Assembly: GCF_039839375.1 (NCBI RefSeq)
Contig: NZ_JBDOQU010000022.1
Coordinates: 1 to 62,686 of the forward strand
DNA: 62,686 bases
Source: JBDOQU01 sp039839375
GTDB lineage: Bacteria > Pseudomonadota > Alphaproteobacteria > DSM-16000 > Inquilinaceae
Direction of reading: 5' to 3'
Below, piece after piece: positions 39,988-48,306 of this stretch (position 1 is its first letter; every line of letters starts with the position of its first letter). Under the pieces are notes generated by a model. The model was not told the origin of the DNA. It ran no database searches and saw only the letters and a list, made by a program, of their open reading frames with translations. A program made the translations under genes and the position numbers.

Positions 39988-42639
39988 TCAGGCGGCCCTG
40001 ACCTTCTGGACGAACTGGTCGACCTGCGTCCGCATGGATTCGGCCTGACGGGCCAGCGATTCCGCCGCCGTCAGCACCTCGCCGGCCGACTCCCCGGTGA
40101 TCGCGGCGGCGTTCGACGCCTCGGTGACATGCCCCAGCACCTCCCCCGTTCCGGAGGAAGCCTGCTGGACATTCCGCGCGATCTCCTGCGTCGCCGCGCC
40201 CTGCTCCTCGACCGCCGAGGCGATGGTCGTGGCGATCTCGTTGATCGACAGGATAGTCTCGCCGATGCCGCCGATCGCGGTCACGGCGTCGCCCGTGGCG
40301 GCCTGCATGGTCTTGATCTGCTGCGCGATCTCGTCCGTCGCCTTGGCGGTCTGGTTGGCCAGGTTCTTCACCTCGCCCGCGACGACGGCGAAGCCCTTGC
40401 CCGCCTCGCCGGCCCGCGCCGCCTCGATCGTGGCGTTGAGCGCCAGCAGGTTGGTCTGCTCCGCGATGTCGGTGATCAGCTTCACCACCTCGCCGATCTT
40501 CCGCGCGGCTTCCGCCAGATCCTGGATGCGGTCGTTGGTGTCGCCGGCATCGGTCACCGCCTTGCCCGCGATCTCTGTCGACCGGACGACCTGTCGGCTG
40601 ATCTCCTGGATGGAGGAGGAAAGCTCCTCCGCCGCCGCGGCGACGGTCTGGACACTGTTCGACGCCTCGTCCGACGCCATGGCGGCGGACCGGGAGACTT
40701 CGTTCGTCCGGTCGGCCGTGTCGCGCATCGCGCCTGCGGTCCCTTGCATCTGGGTCGCCGCGGCGGAGACACCGTCGACAAGCTGAAGCACGTTGCGCTC
40801 GAACTCGTCGGCGAGCGCGAGGCGCGCCAGCCGGCGTTCCTCCGACGCCCGCTCCCGCTCTTCCGCCGCCCGCGCGTTGGCGGCCTCGACCTCCTGCGCG
40901 GTGTCGCGGAAGACGACCAGGGCCGACGCCATGTCGGTGATCTCGTCGCTGCCGCCTTCGGGGATCTCGGTGTCGAGATGGCCGTCGGCCACGGACCGCA
41001 TCGCTTCCGCCAGCCCGGTCAGGCGCCGGACGATCATCCGGCCGACATAGAGCCAGCCGATCAGGGCCGCGACCAGGATGCTGACGCCGGCGATGACCAG
41101 AAGCGTCGTGCGGTTGGCCGCCATGGTCGCTTCGGCCTCGGCGGTCGCCATGTCGGTCGTCGCCTTCGCCTGGTTGGTGATGTCGGTCACGTCGGCAGCG
41201 ATGGCGGCGGCGGCGGCGGCGTTCTCCGCCAGGGTGGCCGCCTTCTCTTCTTCGGTCGCGATCTCCGCCCGGCGGATGTCGAACAGATTGTTCTCGGTGC
41301 TGCCCAGCTCCATCAGGTCCGAAACCACCGGCACCAGCCCCTCGCTGCCATCCGCCGGCGGCGGCAGCCTGAAGGCCGCGGACAGAAGATCGCTGACGGC
41401 CTGGGTGTATTCCTGTTCGACGGCGCGCAGCCGCTCCAGATCGGTCGTGCCGGCGGCCTCATTCATCAGCCCGGCGGCGAGGTTGGCGCGGGCGGAAATC
41501 TCCAGCAGGCTCCGGAAGGTGCGCAAGCCGCCGCCCATGACGCCGTCGATGGCGTCGGAAAGATCGCTGGTCAGCCGCTCCGATTCGGCGGCGATCATGG
41601 CCTGGGCGTCCGCGACCCGGAGGTCGATCGCCTCGACGAGGCGGTTCTCGCTCGCCGCGATGCGCGACGGCAGGGTGATGACCTGGCCGGCGGCCTGGCC
41701 GCCTTCCTCGATCGCCCGGATCTTGAGGTCGAAGACGTTCTGGTCGTTTCCTTCCTCGATCAGCGGAATCAGCCGATCGAGATTCTCCAGCAGTTCGGCG
41801 TCGTCGGCGAAGGTCGTCCGCGCCGCGAGGAGACTGCCGTAGAGCTCCGTGCTGTCCCGCCGCAGCTTGTCGACCGGCAGCAGCGTCTGGGCCGCCAGCG
41901 CCTGCATCACGATCGACACTGCTTCGGTGGCGTCCGCCTTGAGCGTCAGAAGGCCGGAGAGGCCGGCGATCGTGGTGCCGGTGAGTGTCGTGATCGTTTC
42001 CTCGGCGTTGCGCGACAGGCCCACGCCCTCCTCCACCAGGGCGAACTCTGCCGCCTGGATCTGCGGGGCGACAAGCTCCGTCAGGGTCGCATGGGTCTGG
42101 GCCACCGCCTCGATCTGCGCCACCCGCGCCTCCGCGAGCGCGATGCTCCGGGCGATCAGATCCTGCTGGGGCGCAAGGCCGCTGGCCATCTGCTGTACGC
42201 CCGCGCGCAACTCGTCCAGGCCGCTGGCCGAGGAATCGAGCGCCGCCAGCCGCGCCACGGCGGCCTCCATCTCCGTCGCCCGGATGCCGAGCTGCCCGAC
42301 CTGGGCGTTCAGCGTTTCGGTATCCGTGGAGGCATAGAGCGCCGGCAGGCTGCCGGTGAAGCCCGCGGTCGCCTCCGCAAGGTCCTGGGCGGCGACGATG
42401 GCGGGGATGTTCTGCTCCGTGATCTCCGCGAACGCCTTCTCCGCGGCCTCGAACGAGAACAGCGCGACGCCGCAGGCGACCAGCGTGATCGTCGCAACCG
42501 AGGCGAAGGCGATGGCGAGCCTGCCGCCGATGCCGATGCGCCGCCGCTTCTTCGGAGTCGCCTCCGTTTCCTCAACCGCCGATTCCTCCTCAGGAAGATC
42601 GTCGATGATGTCGTCGTTCGGCGCGGTCGGTTCGGTCAT
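39988..42639 (-). CDS. Methyl-accepting chemotaxis protein with long helical sensor
   Basis: An 883-residue receptor. An acidic then basic N-terminal tail (1-40) precedes TM1 (about 45-68, LAIAFASVATITLVACGVALFSF). A very long, all-helical, alanine-rich periplasmic region (about 70-525) follows, then TM2 (about 527-550), HAMP and the signalling hairpin with NLLALNATIEAARAGEAGKGFAVVAGEVKNLANQTAKATDEIA. The sensor is about twice the size of a four-helix bundle, compatible with a double helical module; it is acid-rich with no Cache pattern. The start at 42639 is chosen because upstream codons look non-coding. The C-terminus (QVDQFVQKVRAA) has no pentapeptide. Confidence 0.9.
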   Translation of the reverse strand: MTEPTAPNDDIIDDLPEEESAVEETEATPKKRRRIGIGGRLAIAFASVATITLVACGVALFSFEAAEKAFAEITEQNIPAIVAAQDLAEATAGFTGSLPALYASTDTETLNAQVGQLGIRATEMEAAVARLAALDSSASGLDELRAGVQQMASGLAPQQDLIARSIALAEARVAQIEAVAQTHATLTELVAPQIQAAEFALVEEGVGLSRNAEETITTLTGTTIAGLSGLLTLKADATEAVSIVMQALAAQTLLPVDKLRRDSTELYGSLLAARTTFADDAELLENLDRLIPLIEEGNDQNVFDLKIRAIEEGGQAAGQVITLPSRIAASENRLVEAIDLRVADAQAMIAAESERLTSDLSDAIDGVMGGGLRTFRSLLEISARANLAAGLMNEAAGTTDLERLRAVEQEYTQAVSDLLSAAFRLPPPADGSEGLVPVVSDLMELGSTENNLFDIRRAEIATEEEKAATLAENAAAAAAIAADVTDITNQAKATTDMATAEAEATMAANRTTLLVIAGVSILVAALIGWLYVGRMIVRRLTGLAEAMRSVADGHLDTEIPEGGSDEITDMASALVVFRDTAQEVEAANARAAEERERASEERRLARLALADEFERNVLQLVDGVSAAATQMQGTAGAMRDTADRTNEVSRSAAMASDEASNSVQTVAAAAEELSSSIQEISRQVVRSTEIAGKAVTDAGDTNDRIQDLAEAARKIGEVVKLITDIAEQTNLLALNATIEAARAGEAGKGFAVVAGEVKNLANQTAKATDEIAQQIKTMQAATGDAVTAIGGIGETILSINEIATTIASAVEEQGAATQEIARNVQQASSGTGEVLGHVTEASNAAAITGESAGEVLTAAESLARQAESMRTQVDQFVQKVRAA

Positions 42640-42749
42640 CGGCTGGACCCTTGGAACATGGAAGGAGGAACCGCGGAAGTTGCAGGCATCCGCTCGTCCT
42701 TCCATGTCCAATACGCAATAGGGGTAAAAGGGCCGTTAATTAAGGAGGC

Positions 42750-44405
42750 TCAATCCGCCGGCAGAGTGCGGGCCAGCGGCACCGGATAGACGCTCAGCAT
42801 GCCGTCCTTGCCGCGCACCGCGATATCGCGGGACGGGATGTCCGCCAGGGCGATTCCGGCATGATCGGCCACCGCCGCGGACATCACGAGCTGGACCTCC
42901 AGCTCCTTCGTCAGCCCTTCGAGACGGCTGGCGATGTTGACGGCGTCGCCGACGGCGGTCAGCGCCTTGGCGTGGCCGTAGCCCATCTCGCCGACGATCG
43001 CCGGGCCGACATGGATGCCGATGCCCATGCGCAGCGGCGAGGGCAGGTCGGCTGCAAGCGCCTCGTTCAGCCGGTCCAGCTCGATCGCCATGGTGCGCGC
43101 CGCGACGAGCGCGCGGCGGCATCCGATAGCCGGCCCCGATTCCACCCCGAACAGCGCCATCACCCCGTCGCCGATGAATTTGTCCACCCGCCCCTGCGCA
43201 TTTTCGACCGCGCGGCCCATCGCCTCGAAATAGCGGTTGAGCAGGAAGACGATGTCATAGGGAAGCTTGGTGTCAGAGAATTTGGTGAAGCCGCGCAGAT
43301 CGGCGAACAGGATCGCGATCTCCCGCTCCCGACCGGCGAAGTTGGCCTCCCGGCGGCGTCCCTCCCTCGCCGTCGCAGTGGCGGAAAGAAGCGGCGTGAC
43401 CTCCAGCCGGCCGATGGGGCGGAGCTGACAGGCAAGCCGGATGTTCGGCACCGCGCCGATCCGGTCGAGGACCCGCCTTTCCTCCGCGTTCGGCGGCGGC
43501 TGGTCTCCCGCGCCCGCGCCCAGCCTGACCCGGCAGGTCGAACACCTGCCCTTGCCGCCACAGACGGCGGCGTGCGGAATGCCGGCGGACCGGCTGGCCT
43601 CCAGCACGGTCGCGCCGGGCGGCGCATCCACGATCCGGCCGTCGGGATAGGTCAGCCGGGCGCGGCCCCTTCGACCGGCGACCTGACGAAGAAACCGGGC
43701 CGCCAGCACCGCCAGGATGGCGAGCGCGAATCCCACCTGCACGGAAACCGCGCCGGTGGTGACGAAGGAGGAGGCCTCCGCCCCCAGCCGCGCCCTTTCG
43801 ATCACGCCGGCCAGGAAGTCGTCCGCCCGCGCCCGGCGCATGAGGTCGAAGCTGGCGGCGGCGTAGCCGGCCAGGGCCAGGGTCGGGATCAGCAGCGCCA
43901 GGACGAACGGAGCCGGCCTGGCCGCCTCGTACCAGGGCTTCACGCGCAGCCAGTAATGCAGGCCGATGCAGGCATGGCCCCAGGCGACCAGCACCAGCAC
44001 GGCCTGGAGGAAGCCCTGGCGCGGATCGACCAGCCAGAGCATGGAGAGGACGTAGACATACTCCGTCTGCACCCCGAACGCGCCGGCAACCACCCTTGTC
44101 CCCAGCACATGCTGGGCGAGGAGGAAGGGTATCGTGAAACCCAGCACGAACTGCGCCGCCTCCAGCCGCGTCATCCTGAGCGAGCGGCGGCGATAGAGGG
44201 CGCGCAGGGCGACGGCGACGTGAGCCAGCGCGGCTCCGGCCAGCAGGGTCGTGCCGACCGGCGTCCGCCACGGCGCGATGGTCACGAACAGCACGCTGTT
44301 CATCGTCTCGATCGAGACGAGGCCCAGCGTGTGGTTGGTGAAATGGCCCAGCACGAACGCCAGCAGCACCAGCCCGCTGCCCAGCCGCCATCGCTCGATG
44401 GACAT
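42750..44405 (-). CDS. SdhC-like heme membrane domain, 2Fe-2S ferredoxin domain and class III cyclase fusion (CyaC-like)
   Basis: A 551-residue membrane signalling enzyme. Six transmembrane segments (about 10-240) carry conserved histidines (21, 25, 62, 99, 144, 150) in a pattern like the heme b anchors of succinate dehydrogenase/fumarate reductase (LVLLAFVLGHFTNHTLGLV). Residues about 248-340 are a plant-type ferredoxin with Cys282, 288, 291 and 326. The cyclase domain (about 362-535) keeps Asp369, Asp413 and adenine-type Lys409; the usual purine-contact Asp before TAVGDAVN is Ala. The layout matches the redox-responsive adenylate cyclase CyaC of Sinorhizobium. It probably couples quinone or redox state to cAMP. 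Confidence 0.9.
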   Translation of the reverse strand: MSIERWRLGSGLVLLAFVLGHFTNHTLGLVSIETMNSVLFVTIAPWRTPVGTTLLAGAALAHVAVALRALYRRRSLRMTRLEAAQFVLGFTIPFLLAQHVLGTRVVAGAFGVQTEYVYVLSMLWLVDPRQGFLQAVLVLVAWGHACIGLHYWLRVKPWYEAARPAPFVLALLIPTLALAGYAAASFDLMRRARADDFLAGVIERARLGAEASSFVTTGAVSVQVGFALAILAVLAARFLRQVAGRRGRARLTYPDGRIVDAPPGATVLEASRSAGIPHAAVCGGKGRCSTCRVRLGAGAGDQPPPNAEERRVLDRIGAVPNIRLACQLRPIGRLEVTPLLSATATAREGRRREANFAGREREIAILFADLRGFTKFSDTKLPYDIVFLLNRYFEAMGRAVENAQGRVDKFIGDGVMALFGVESGPAIGCRRALVAARTMAIELDRLNEALAADLPSPLRMGIGIHVGPAIVGEMGYGHAKALTAVGDAVNIASRLEGLTKELEVQLVMSAAVADHAGIALADIPSRDIAVRGKDGMLSVYPVPLARTLPAD

Positions 44406-44478
44406 GAAGGTCGAACCTCCGTTGGATTCCGACCCTGGAGAGTGCCATGGAACCGTCGGAGGCGCGATAGCCGGGCCT

Positions 44479-45342
44479 TCAGGCGACCTTTCTGGCGCCG
44501 ACCACGCAGAGGATCACGCCGCCGGTGACGAGGAGCATCGGCCAGCCCACCGTTTCGTGGAGCAGGAGCGCGGCGAGCGCGAAGCCGAAGAAAGGCTGGA
44601 GAAGCTGAAGCTGCCCGACGGTCGCTATGCCGCCCTGGGCGAGGCCGCGATACCAGAACACGAACCCGATCAGCATGCTGAACAAGGAGACATAGGCCAG
44701 CCCGATCCAGGCGGGCCCGTCGATCCCGGCCCATGAACGGGGCATGAGCCAGAGGGCCAGCGGGGCCATGAGTGGCAGGGACAGGACCAGCGCCCATGAG
44801 ATGACCTGCCAGCCGCCCAGCGTCCGCGACAACCTGGCTCCCTCGGCGTAGCCCAGGCCGCAGACCAGGATGGCGGCCAGCATCAGCATGTCGCCGACCG
44901 GGGAGACGGACATGTCCTGCGTCAGCGCGAATCCGCCGACAAGGGCGCTGCCGGTCGCGGAGAACAGCCAGAAGGCCGGCTTCGGCCTCTCGCCGCCCCG
45001 CACCACGCCGAAGATCGCCGTCGCCAGCGGCAGGAGGCCGATGAAGACGATCGAACGGGCGGACGTCATGTGCTGGAGCGCCAGCGCCGTCAGCAGCGGG
45101 AATCCGACGACGACCCCCAGCGCCACCACGACAAGCGGTCCGACATCCTTCCGTCCCGGCCGTCTTTCCCGCATGGCCAGCAGCAGTGCCAGGCCCAGCA
45201 GGGCGGCGATGGTCGCGCGGGCGACGGTCAGGAACACCGGGTCGAAGCCCCCGACCGCGACGCGCGTCGCCGGCAGGGAGCCGCTGAAGATCAGCACGCC
45301 CAGAAAACCGTTGATCCAGCCACTGGCCGTCTTGTCCATCAT
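44479..45342 (-). CDS. DMT superfamily exporter (EamA domains)
   Basis: A 287-residue inner-membrane protein with ten transmembrane helices in two EamA repeats. Marks are GFLGVLIFSGSLPATRVAVGGFDPVFLTVARATIAALLGL, the first repeat end TSARSIVFIGLLPLATAIFGV, and the second-repeat QLQLLQPFFGFALAALLLHETV. It likely exports an amino acid or metabolite. It is divergent from a MocR-type regulator with a 103-bp gap containing TACAGT/ACTGTA half-sites, so it is the probable target. Adjacent ATG codons at 45342 and 45339 are equivalent starts. The cyclase gene follows 73 bp downstream. Confidence 0.92.
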   Translation of the reverse strand: MMDKTASGWINGFLGVLIFSGSLPATRVAVGGFDPVFLTVARATIAALLGLALLLAMRERRPGRKDVGPLVVVALGVVVGFPLLTALALQHMTSARSIVFIGLLPLATAIFGVVRGGERPKPAFWLFSATGSALVGGFALTQDMSVSPVGDMLMLAAILVCGLGYAEGARLSRTLGGWQVISWALVLSLPLMAPLALWLMPRSWAGIDGPAWIGLAYVSLFSMLIGFVFWYRGLAQGGIATVGQLQLLQPFFGFALAALLLHETVGWPMLLVTGGVILCVVGARKVA

Positions 45343-45399
45343 GCTCGCTTCCTTTCTCGGGCCAAGATCGGTTGCGCCGCCCTTCGTTCCCAGACACAC

Positions 45400-45424
45400 T
45401 ACAGTACGATTTCGAGAAACTGTA
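45400..45424. promoter_or_regulatory. Candidate MocR operator in the divergent gap
   Basis: TACAGT (45400-45405) and ACTGTA (45419-45424) form a perfect inverted repeat with a 13-bp spacer; a third half-site GTACAG lies at 45439-45444 next to the regulator start. MocR proteins often bind such spaced half-sites in the gap shared with a divergent transporter or enzyme gene. Confidence 0.5.
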
Positions 45425-45445
45425 TTGGATGTCGGGTCGGTACAG

Positions 45446-46834
45446 ATGGACTCTGATGAGAGAGTCGGCACGCTGGTCGAGCGGGTCATGCAGGCGGTTC
45501 GGGACCGGATCGCCCAGCGGACGCTGGCGCCCGGGGCGAAGCTGCCTTCCATCCGGAAGTGCGCCGAGACCATGCGAGTCTCCAAATCCACGGTGGTCGA
45601 AGCCTATGACCGGCTGGCGGCGGAGGGCGCGATCCAGGCGCGGCGCGGATCGGGCTTCTACGTCGCCGGTCATCCGCCTCCCCTGTCCCTGGCGGAGACC
45701 GGGCCGCGGCTGGACCGGGCCGTCGATCCCCTGTGGGTGTCGCGCCAGTCGCTGGAGGCCGGCGACGATTTCCTGAAACCCGGATGCGGCTGGCTGCCCT
45801 CCGATTGGCTGCCGGACGCCGCCATCCGGAGGATTCTACGCTCCATGGCCCGCGCGGACCGGATCGGCCTGACGGATTACGGCACGCCGCTGGGCCTGCC
45901 GCCGCTTCGGCGGCTCCTGTCCCGCCGATTGGCCGAACGGGGCATCGAGGCCCCGCCAGGCCAGATCATGCTGACCGATTCCGGCACCCAGGCGATCGAC
46001 CTTCTATGCCGCTTCCTGCTGGAGCCGTCCGACACCGTTCTGGTCGACGATCCCTGCTACTTCAATTTCCACGCGATGCTGCGGGCGCATCGGGTCAAGG
46101 TGGTGGGCGTGCCCTTCACGCCCTCGGGCCCGGATGTCGAGCGGTTCGCACAGGCCCTGGAGGAGCACCGACCACGGCTCTACATCACCAATTCGGGCCT
46201 GCAGAACCCGACGGGAGCCAGCCTCGCGCCCGTCACCGCACACCGGCTGCTGAAACTGGCGGAGCGCCACGGGCTGACCATCATCGAAGACGACATCTTC
46301 GCGGATTTCGAACACGCGCCCGCCCCGCGCCTAGCGGCGTTCGACGGGCTGGATCGGGTGATCCATATCGGCAGCTTCTCAAAGACCCTGTCGGCCTCCA
46401 TCCGGTGCGGATTCATCGCGGCGCGGCCGGACTGGATCGAAGGGCTGCTTGACCTGAAGGTGGCGACATCCTTCGGCGGCAGCCCCTTTTCCGCCGAGCT
46501 GGTCCTCGGCCTGCTGAAGGACGGCGCCTACCGGAAGCATCTGGACGAGCTGAGGGTGCGGCTGGCCCGCGCGATGGGGGAAACCGTCCGACGGCTGCGA
46601 GACATCGGACTCACCCCCTGGATCGAGCCGGGGGCCGGCATGTTCCTCTGGTGCGCCCTGCCGGAGGGTATGGATGCCGGGAAGATCGCCCGGCGGGCCC
46701 TGTCGGAGAAGATCATCCTGGCGCCCGGCGGCGCCTTCAGCCTGTCGGGATCGGCCAATGGCTTCCTGCGCTTCAATGTCGCGCAGTCCCTGGACCCCCG
46801 CATCATGGAAGCGCTGGCGGCCGCCATGCGATAA
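45446..46834 (+). CDS. MocR-type regulator (GntR helix-turn-helix fused to class I aminotransferase)
   Basis: A 462-residue transcription factor. The N-terminal GntR winged helix (about 8-75; AVRDRIAQRTLAPGAKLPSIRKCAETMRVSKSTVVEAYDRLAAEGAIQARRGSGFYV) is joined by a linker to an aminotransferase-like domain with Tyr/Asn/Asp of the PLP site (NSGLQNPTG, IIEDDIFADFE) and the PLP-lysine Lys313 in SFSKTLSASIRCGF. PLP binding should be retained; such proteins sense PLP or amino-group ligands. It probably controls the divergent EamA exporter and itself. The ATG at 45446 overlaps the third TACAG half-site, suggesting repression at the start. Confidence 0.92.
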   Translation: MDSDERVGTLVERVMQAVRDRIAQRTLAPGAKLPSIRKCAETMRVSKSTVVEAYDRLAAEGAIQARRGSGFYVAGHPPPLSLAETGPRLDRAVDPLWVSRQSLEAGDDFLKPGCGWLPSDWLPDAAIRRILRSMARADRIGLTDYGTPLGLPPLRRLLSRRLAERGIEAPPGQIMLTDSGTQAIDLLCRFLLEPSDTVLVDDPCYFNFHAMLRAHRVKVVGVPFTPSGPDVERFAQALEEHRPRLYITNSGLQNPTGASLAPVTAHRLLKLAERHGLTIIEDDIFADFEHAPAPRLAAFDGLDRVIHIGSFSKTLSASIRCGFIAARPDWIEGLLDLKVATSFGGSPFSAELVLGLLKDGAYRKHLDELRVRLARAMGETVRRLRDIGLTPWIEPGAGMFLWCALPEGMDAGKIARRALSEKIILAPGGAFSLSGSANGFLRFNVAQSLDPRIMEALAAAMR

Positions 46835-46866
46835 TCGGTCCCGAAAATCGGAACGGAGGCAAGGCC

Positions 46867-47052
46867 ATGTGGCCGATCTATCTTCTATGCGGGGCGGTGG
46901 CGATCTTCCTGGCGCTGATCGGCGCCTGGGCGTTTTCGATCACCGCCGATGTGGGGGTAGAGATCGGCGGCGGCGGTCTGGCGCTGGGACTGGCGGGCGT
47001 CGCCATCCTCGCGCTGATGGCCGGCTTCATCTGGCTGGCGCGCCGCCGCTGA
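46867..47052 (+). CDS. Small two-helix membrane protein
   Basis: A 61-residue protein with two hydrophobic segments (about 3-25, WPIYLLCGAVAIFLALIGAWAF, and about 36-56, GLALGLAGVAILALMAGFIWL) joined by a glycine-rich loop (EIGGGG), and a basic end (ARRR). A strong GGAGG element lies 6 bases before the ATG. It starts 32 bp after the MocR gene and could be co-transcribed. I recognise no named family; topology predicts both ends on the same side. Confidence 0.6.
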   Translation: MWPIYLLCGAVAIFLALIGAWAFSITADVGVEIGGGGLALGLAGVAILALMAGFIWLARRR

Positions 47053-47059
47053 AATCTCT

Positions 47060-47923
47060 CTAACGGACCAGCCGGCGCACTGCCGTGACGCCCGCCCCGT
47101 CCTGCGCCAGCGTCCGGGCCGCGACCCTCTCCACGGGGTCGAGCGACACCGCCATGGCGGCGACGTTGGCGTGGATCAGCGTTTCCCCGTCGACCATGAA
47201 CCCAACATGGCCGGGGAAGAAGACGATGTCGCCGCGCTTCATCGCGACATCGCCGGTTCGTCCGACCAACTCCCCGACCGAGTCCACCTGCAGGTAGGTG
47301 TCCCGGGGCGCGGCGATCCCGGCTTGGGCCAGCGCCACCTGGATCAGGCCCGAACAGTCAATCCCGAGGCTGGACCGGCCGCCCCACAGGTAGGGGACGC
47401 CGAGGAACCGCATCGCGGTCGCGACATGGTCTTCCGCCCGTACGTCCAGCGCCGTCAGCGCGACATCGGGAATCCAGCCTTCCGGCGCGACGCGGGAATA
47501 GCCCTTCGCCCGCTCCACGACCCGGACCCGCGCGCCGAGGCTGAGCGCCTTCAGCGGCGGCGTCTTGAAATGCGGTTCGGGATAGAGGAAGGCGCGCAGC
47601 GCGCCGACCTGATGCGTCGGTTCGCCCGGCTCGGCCGTCAGCCCGTAGGATTGGGCGTAGCCGACATAGCCGTCGCTTTCGCCCTGCCCCCAGGCCCAGC
47701 CGTCCCGTTCCTCGAAGACCGTGAAGATCTCGCCGTAAAGCAGTTCGCTGGTCTGGAAAGCCGATTCGTCCGGAGAAGCGCGCAGGGGCACGATCCCGCG
47801 CACCGCCTGATGGCGCACGCCCTCGACGAAGCGGTCCGCTTCGACTTCGCCCTTCAGGAAATCCGCCGCGAGATCGGACCGGAACGGCGTCACGTTGGGG
47901 TCCGGCGTCTCGGCAATCGTCAT
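47060..47923 (-). CDS. NlpC/P60 cysteine peptidase with SH3-like domains (C40)
   Basis: A 287-residue cell-wall-type peptidase. Two bacterial SH3-like regions (about 40-155) lead into the C40 domain with catalytic Cys190 (LGIDCSGLIQVAL), His239 (FPGHVGFMVD) and His251 (LIHANV). The layout matches gamma-D-glutamyl-L-diamino-acid endopeptidases that act on recycled muropeptides (YkfC-like). No signal peptide is visible, in line with a cytosolic recycling role. Its start overlaps the stop of the MarR-like gene by 4 bp, so they form an operon. Confidence 0.9.
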   Translation of the reverse strand: MTIAETPDPNVTPFRSDLAADFLKGEVEADRFVEGVRHQAVRGIVPLRASPDESAFQTSELLYGEIFTVFEERDGWAWGQGESDGYVGYAQSYGLTAEPGEPTHQVGALRAFLYPEPHFKTPPLKALSLGARVRVVERAKGYSRVAPEGWIPDVALTALDVRAEDHVATAMRFLGVPYLWGGRSSLGIDCSGLIQVALAQAGIAAPRDTYLQVDSVGELVGRTGDVAMKRGDIVFFPGHVGFMVDGETLIHANVAAMAVSLDPVERVAARTLAQDGAGVTAVRRLVR

Positions 47924-48267
47924 TCAGTGTCCCCGGCGGCGTCGACCACGATATCGGCGAACTCGCTCAGATAGACCGACCCCTTGACCGTGCGCTGCAC
48001 CAGCACGTTCCGGCGATCCAGCTCGTCCGTCTTCCGCTTGATGAAGCCCAGATCGCCCAGCCGGTCAAGGGCCCGCGTGATCGCCGGCTTGGAGACGTTC
48101 AGCGCCATCGCCAGGCCGCGGACGGTATGCGGCGGGGATGTCAGATAGACCGTCAGCAGAAGCGCCAGTTGCCGGGCGGAAAGGTCGGGCTGGTCGCGCC
48201 GGACGGTTTCGACCGCGGCGCGACGCCAGATATCCAGGGCTTGGGAGGATTTGAGCTTTACCGTCAT
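47920..48267 (-). CDS. MarR-like winged-helix protein
   Basis: A 115-residue protein with one winged helix: LDIWRRAAVETVRRDQPDLSARQLALLLTVYLTSPPHTVRGLAMALNVSKPAITRALDRLGDLGFIKRKTDELDRRNVLVQRTVKGSVYLSEF. This is the MarR DNA-binding core with shortened dimerisation helices. It precedes and overlaps the NlpC/P60 gene and lies 40 bp downstream of the M17 peptidase gene, so a single minus-strand transcript of peptidase genes is possible. Ligand and target are unknown. Confidence 0.87.
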   Translation of the reverse strand: MTVKLKSSQALDIWRRAAVETVRRDQPDLSARQLALLLTVYLTSPPHTVRGLAMALNVSKPAITRALDRLGDLGFIKRKTDELDRRNVLVQRTVKGSVYLSEFADIVVDAAGDTE

Positions 48268-48306
48268 GCCTCGACCATTCCGATCCCGATACGGCCGGCC
48301 CGTCCG

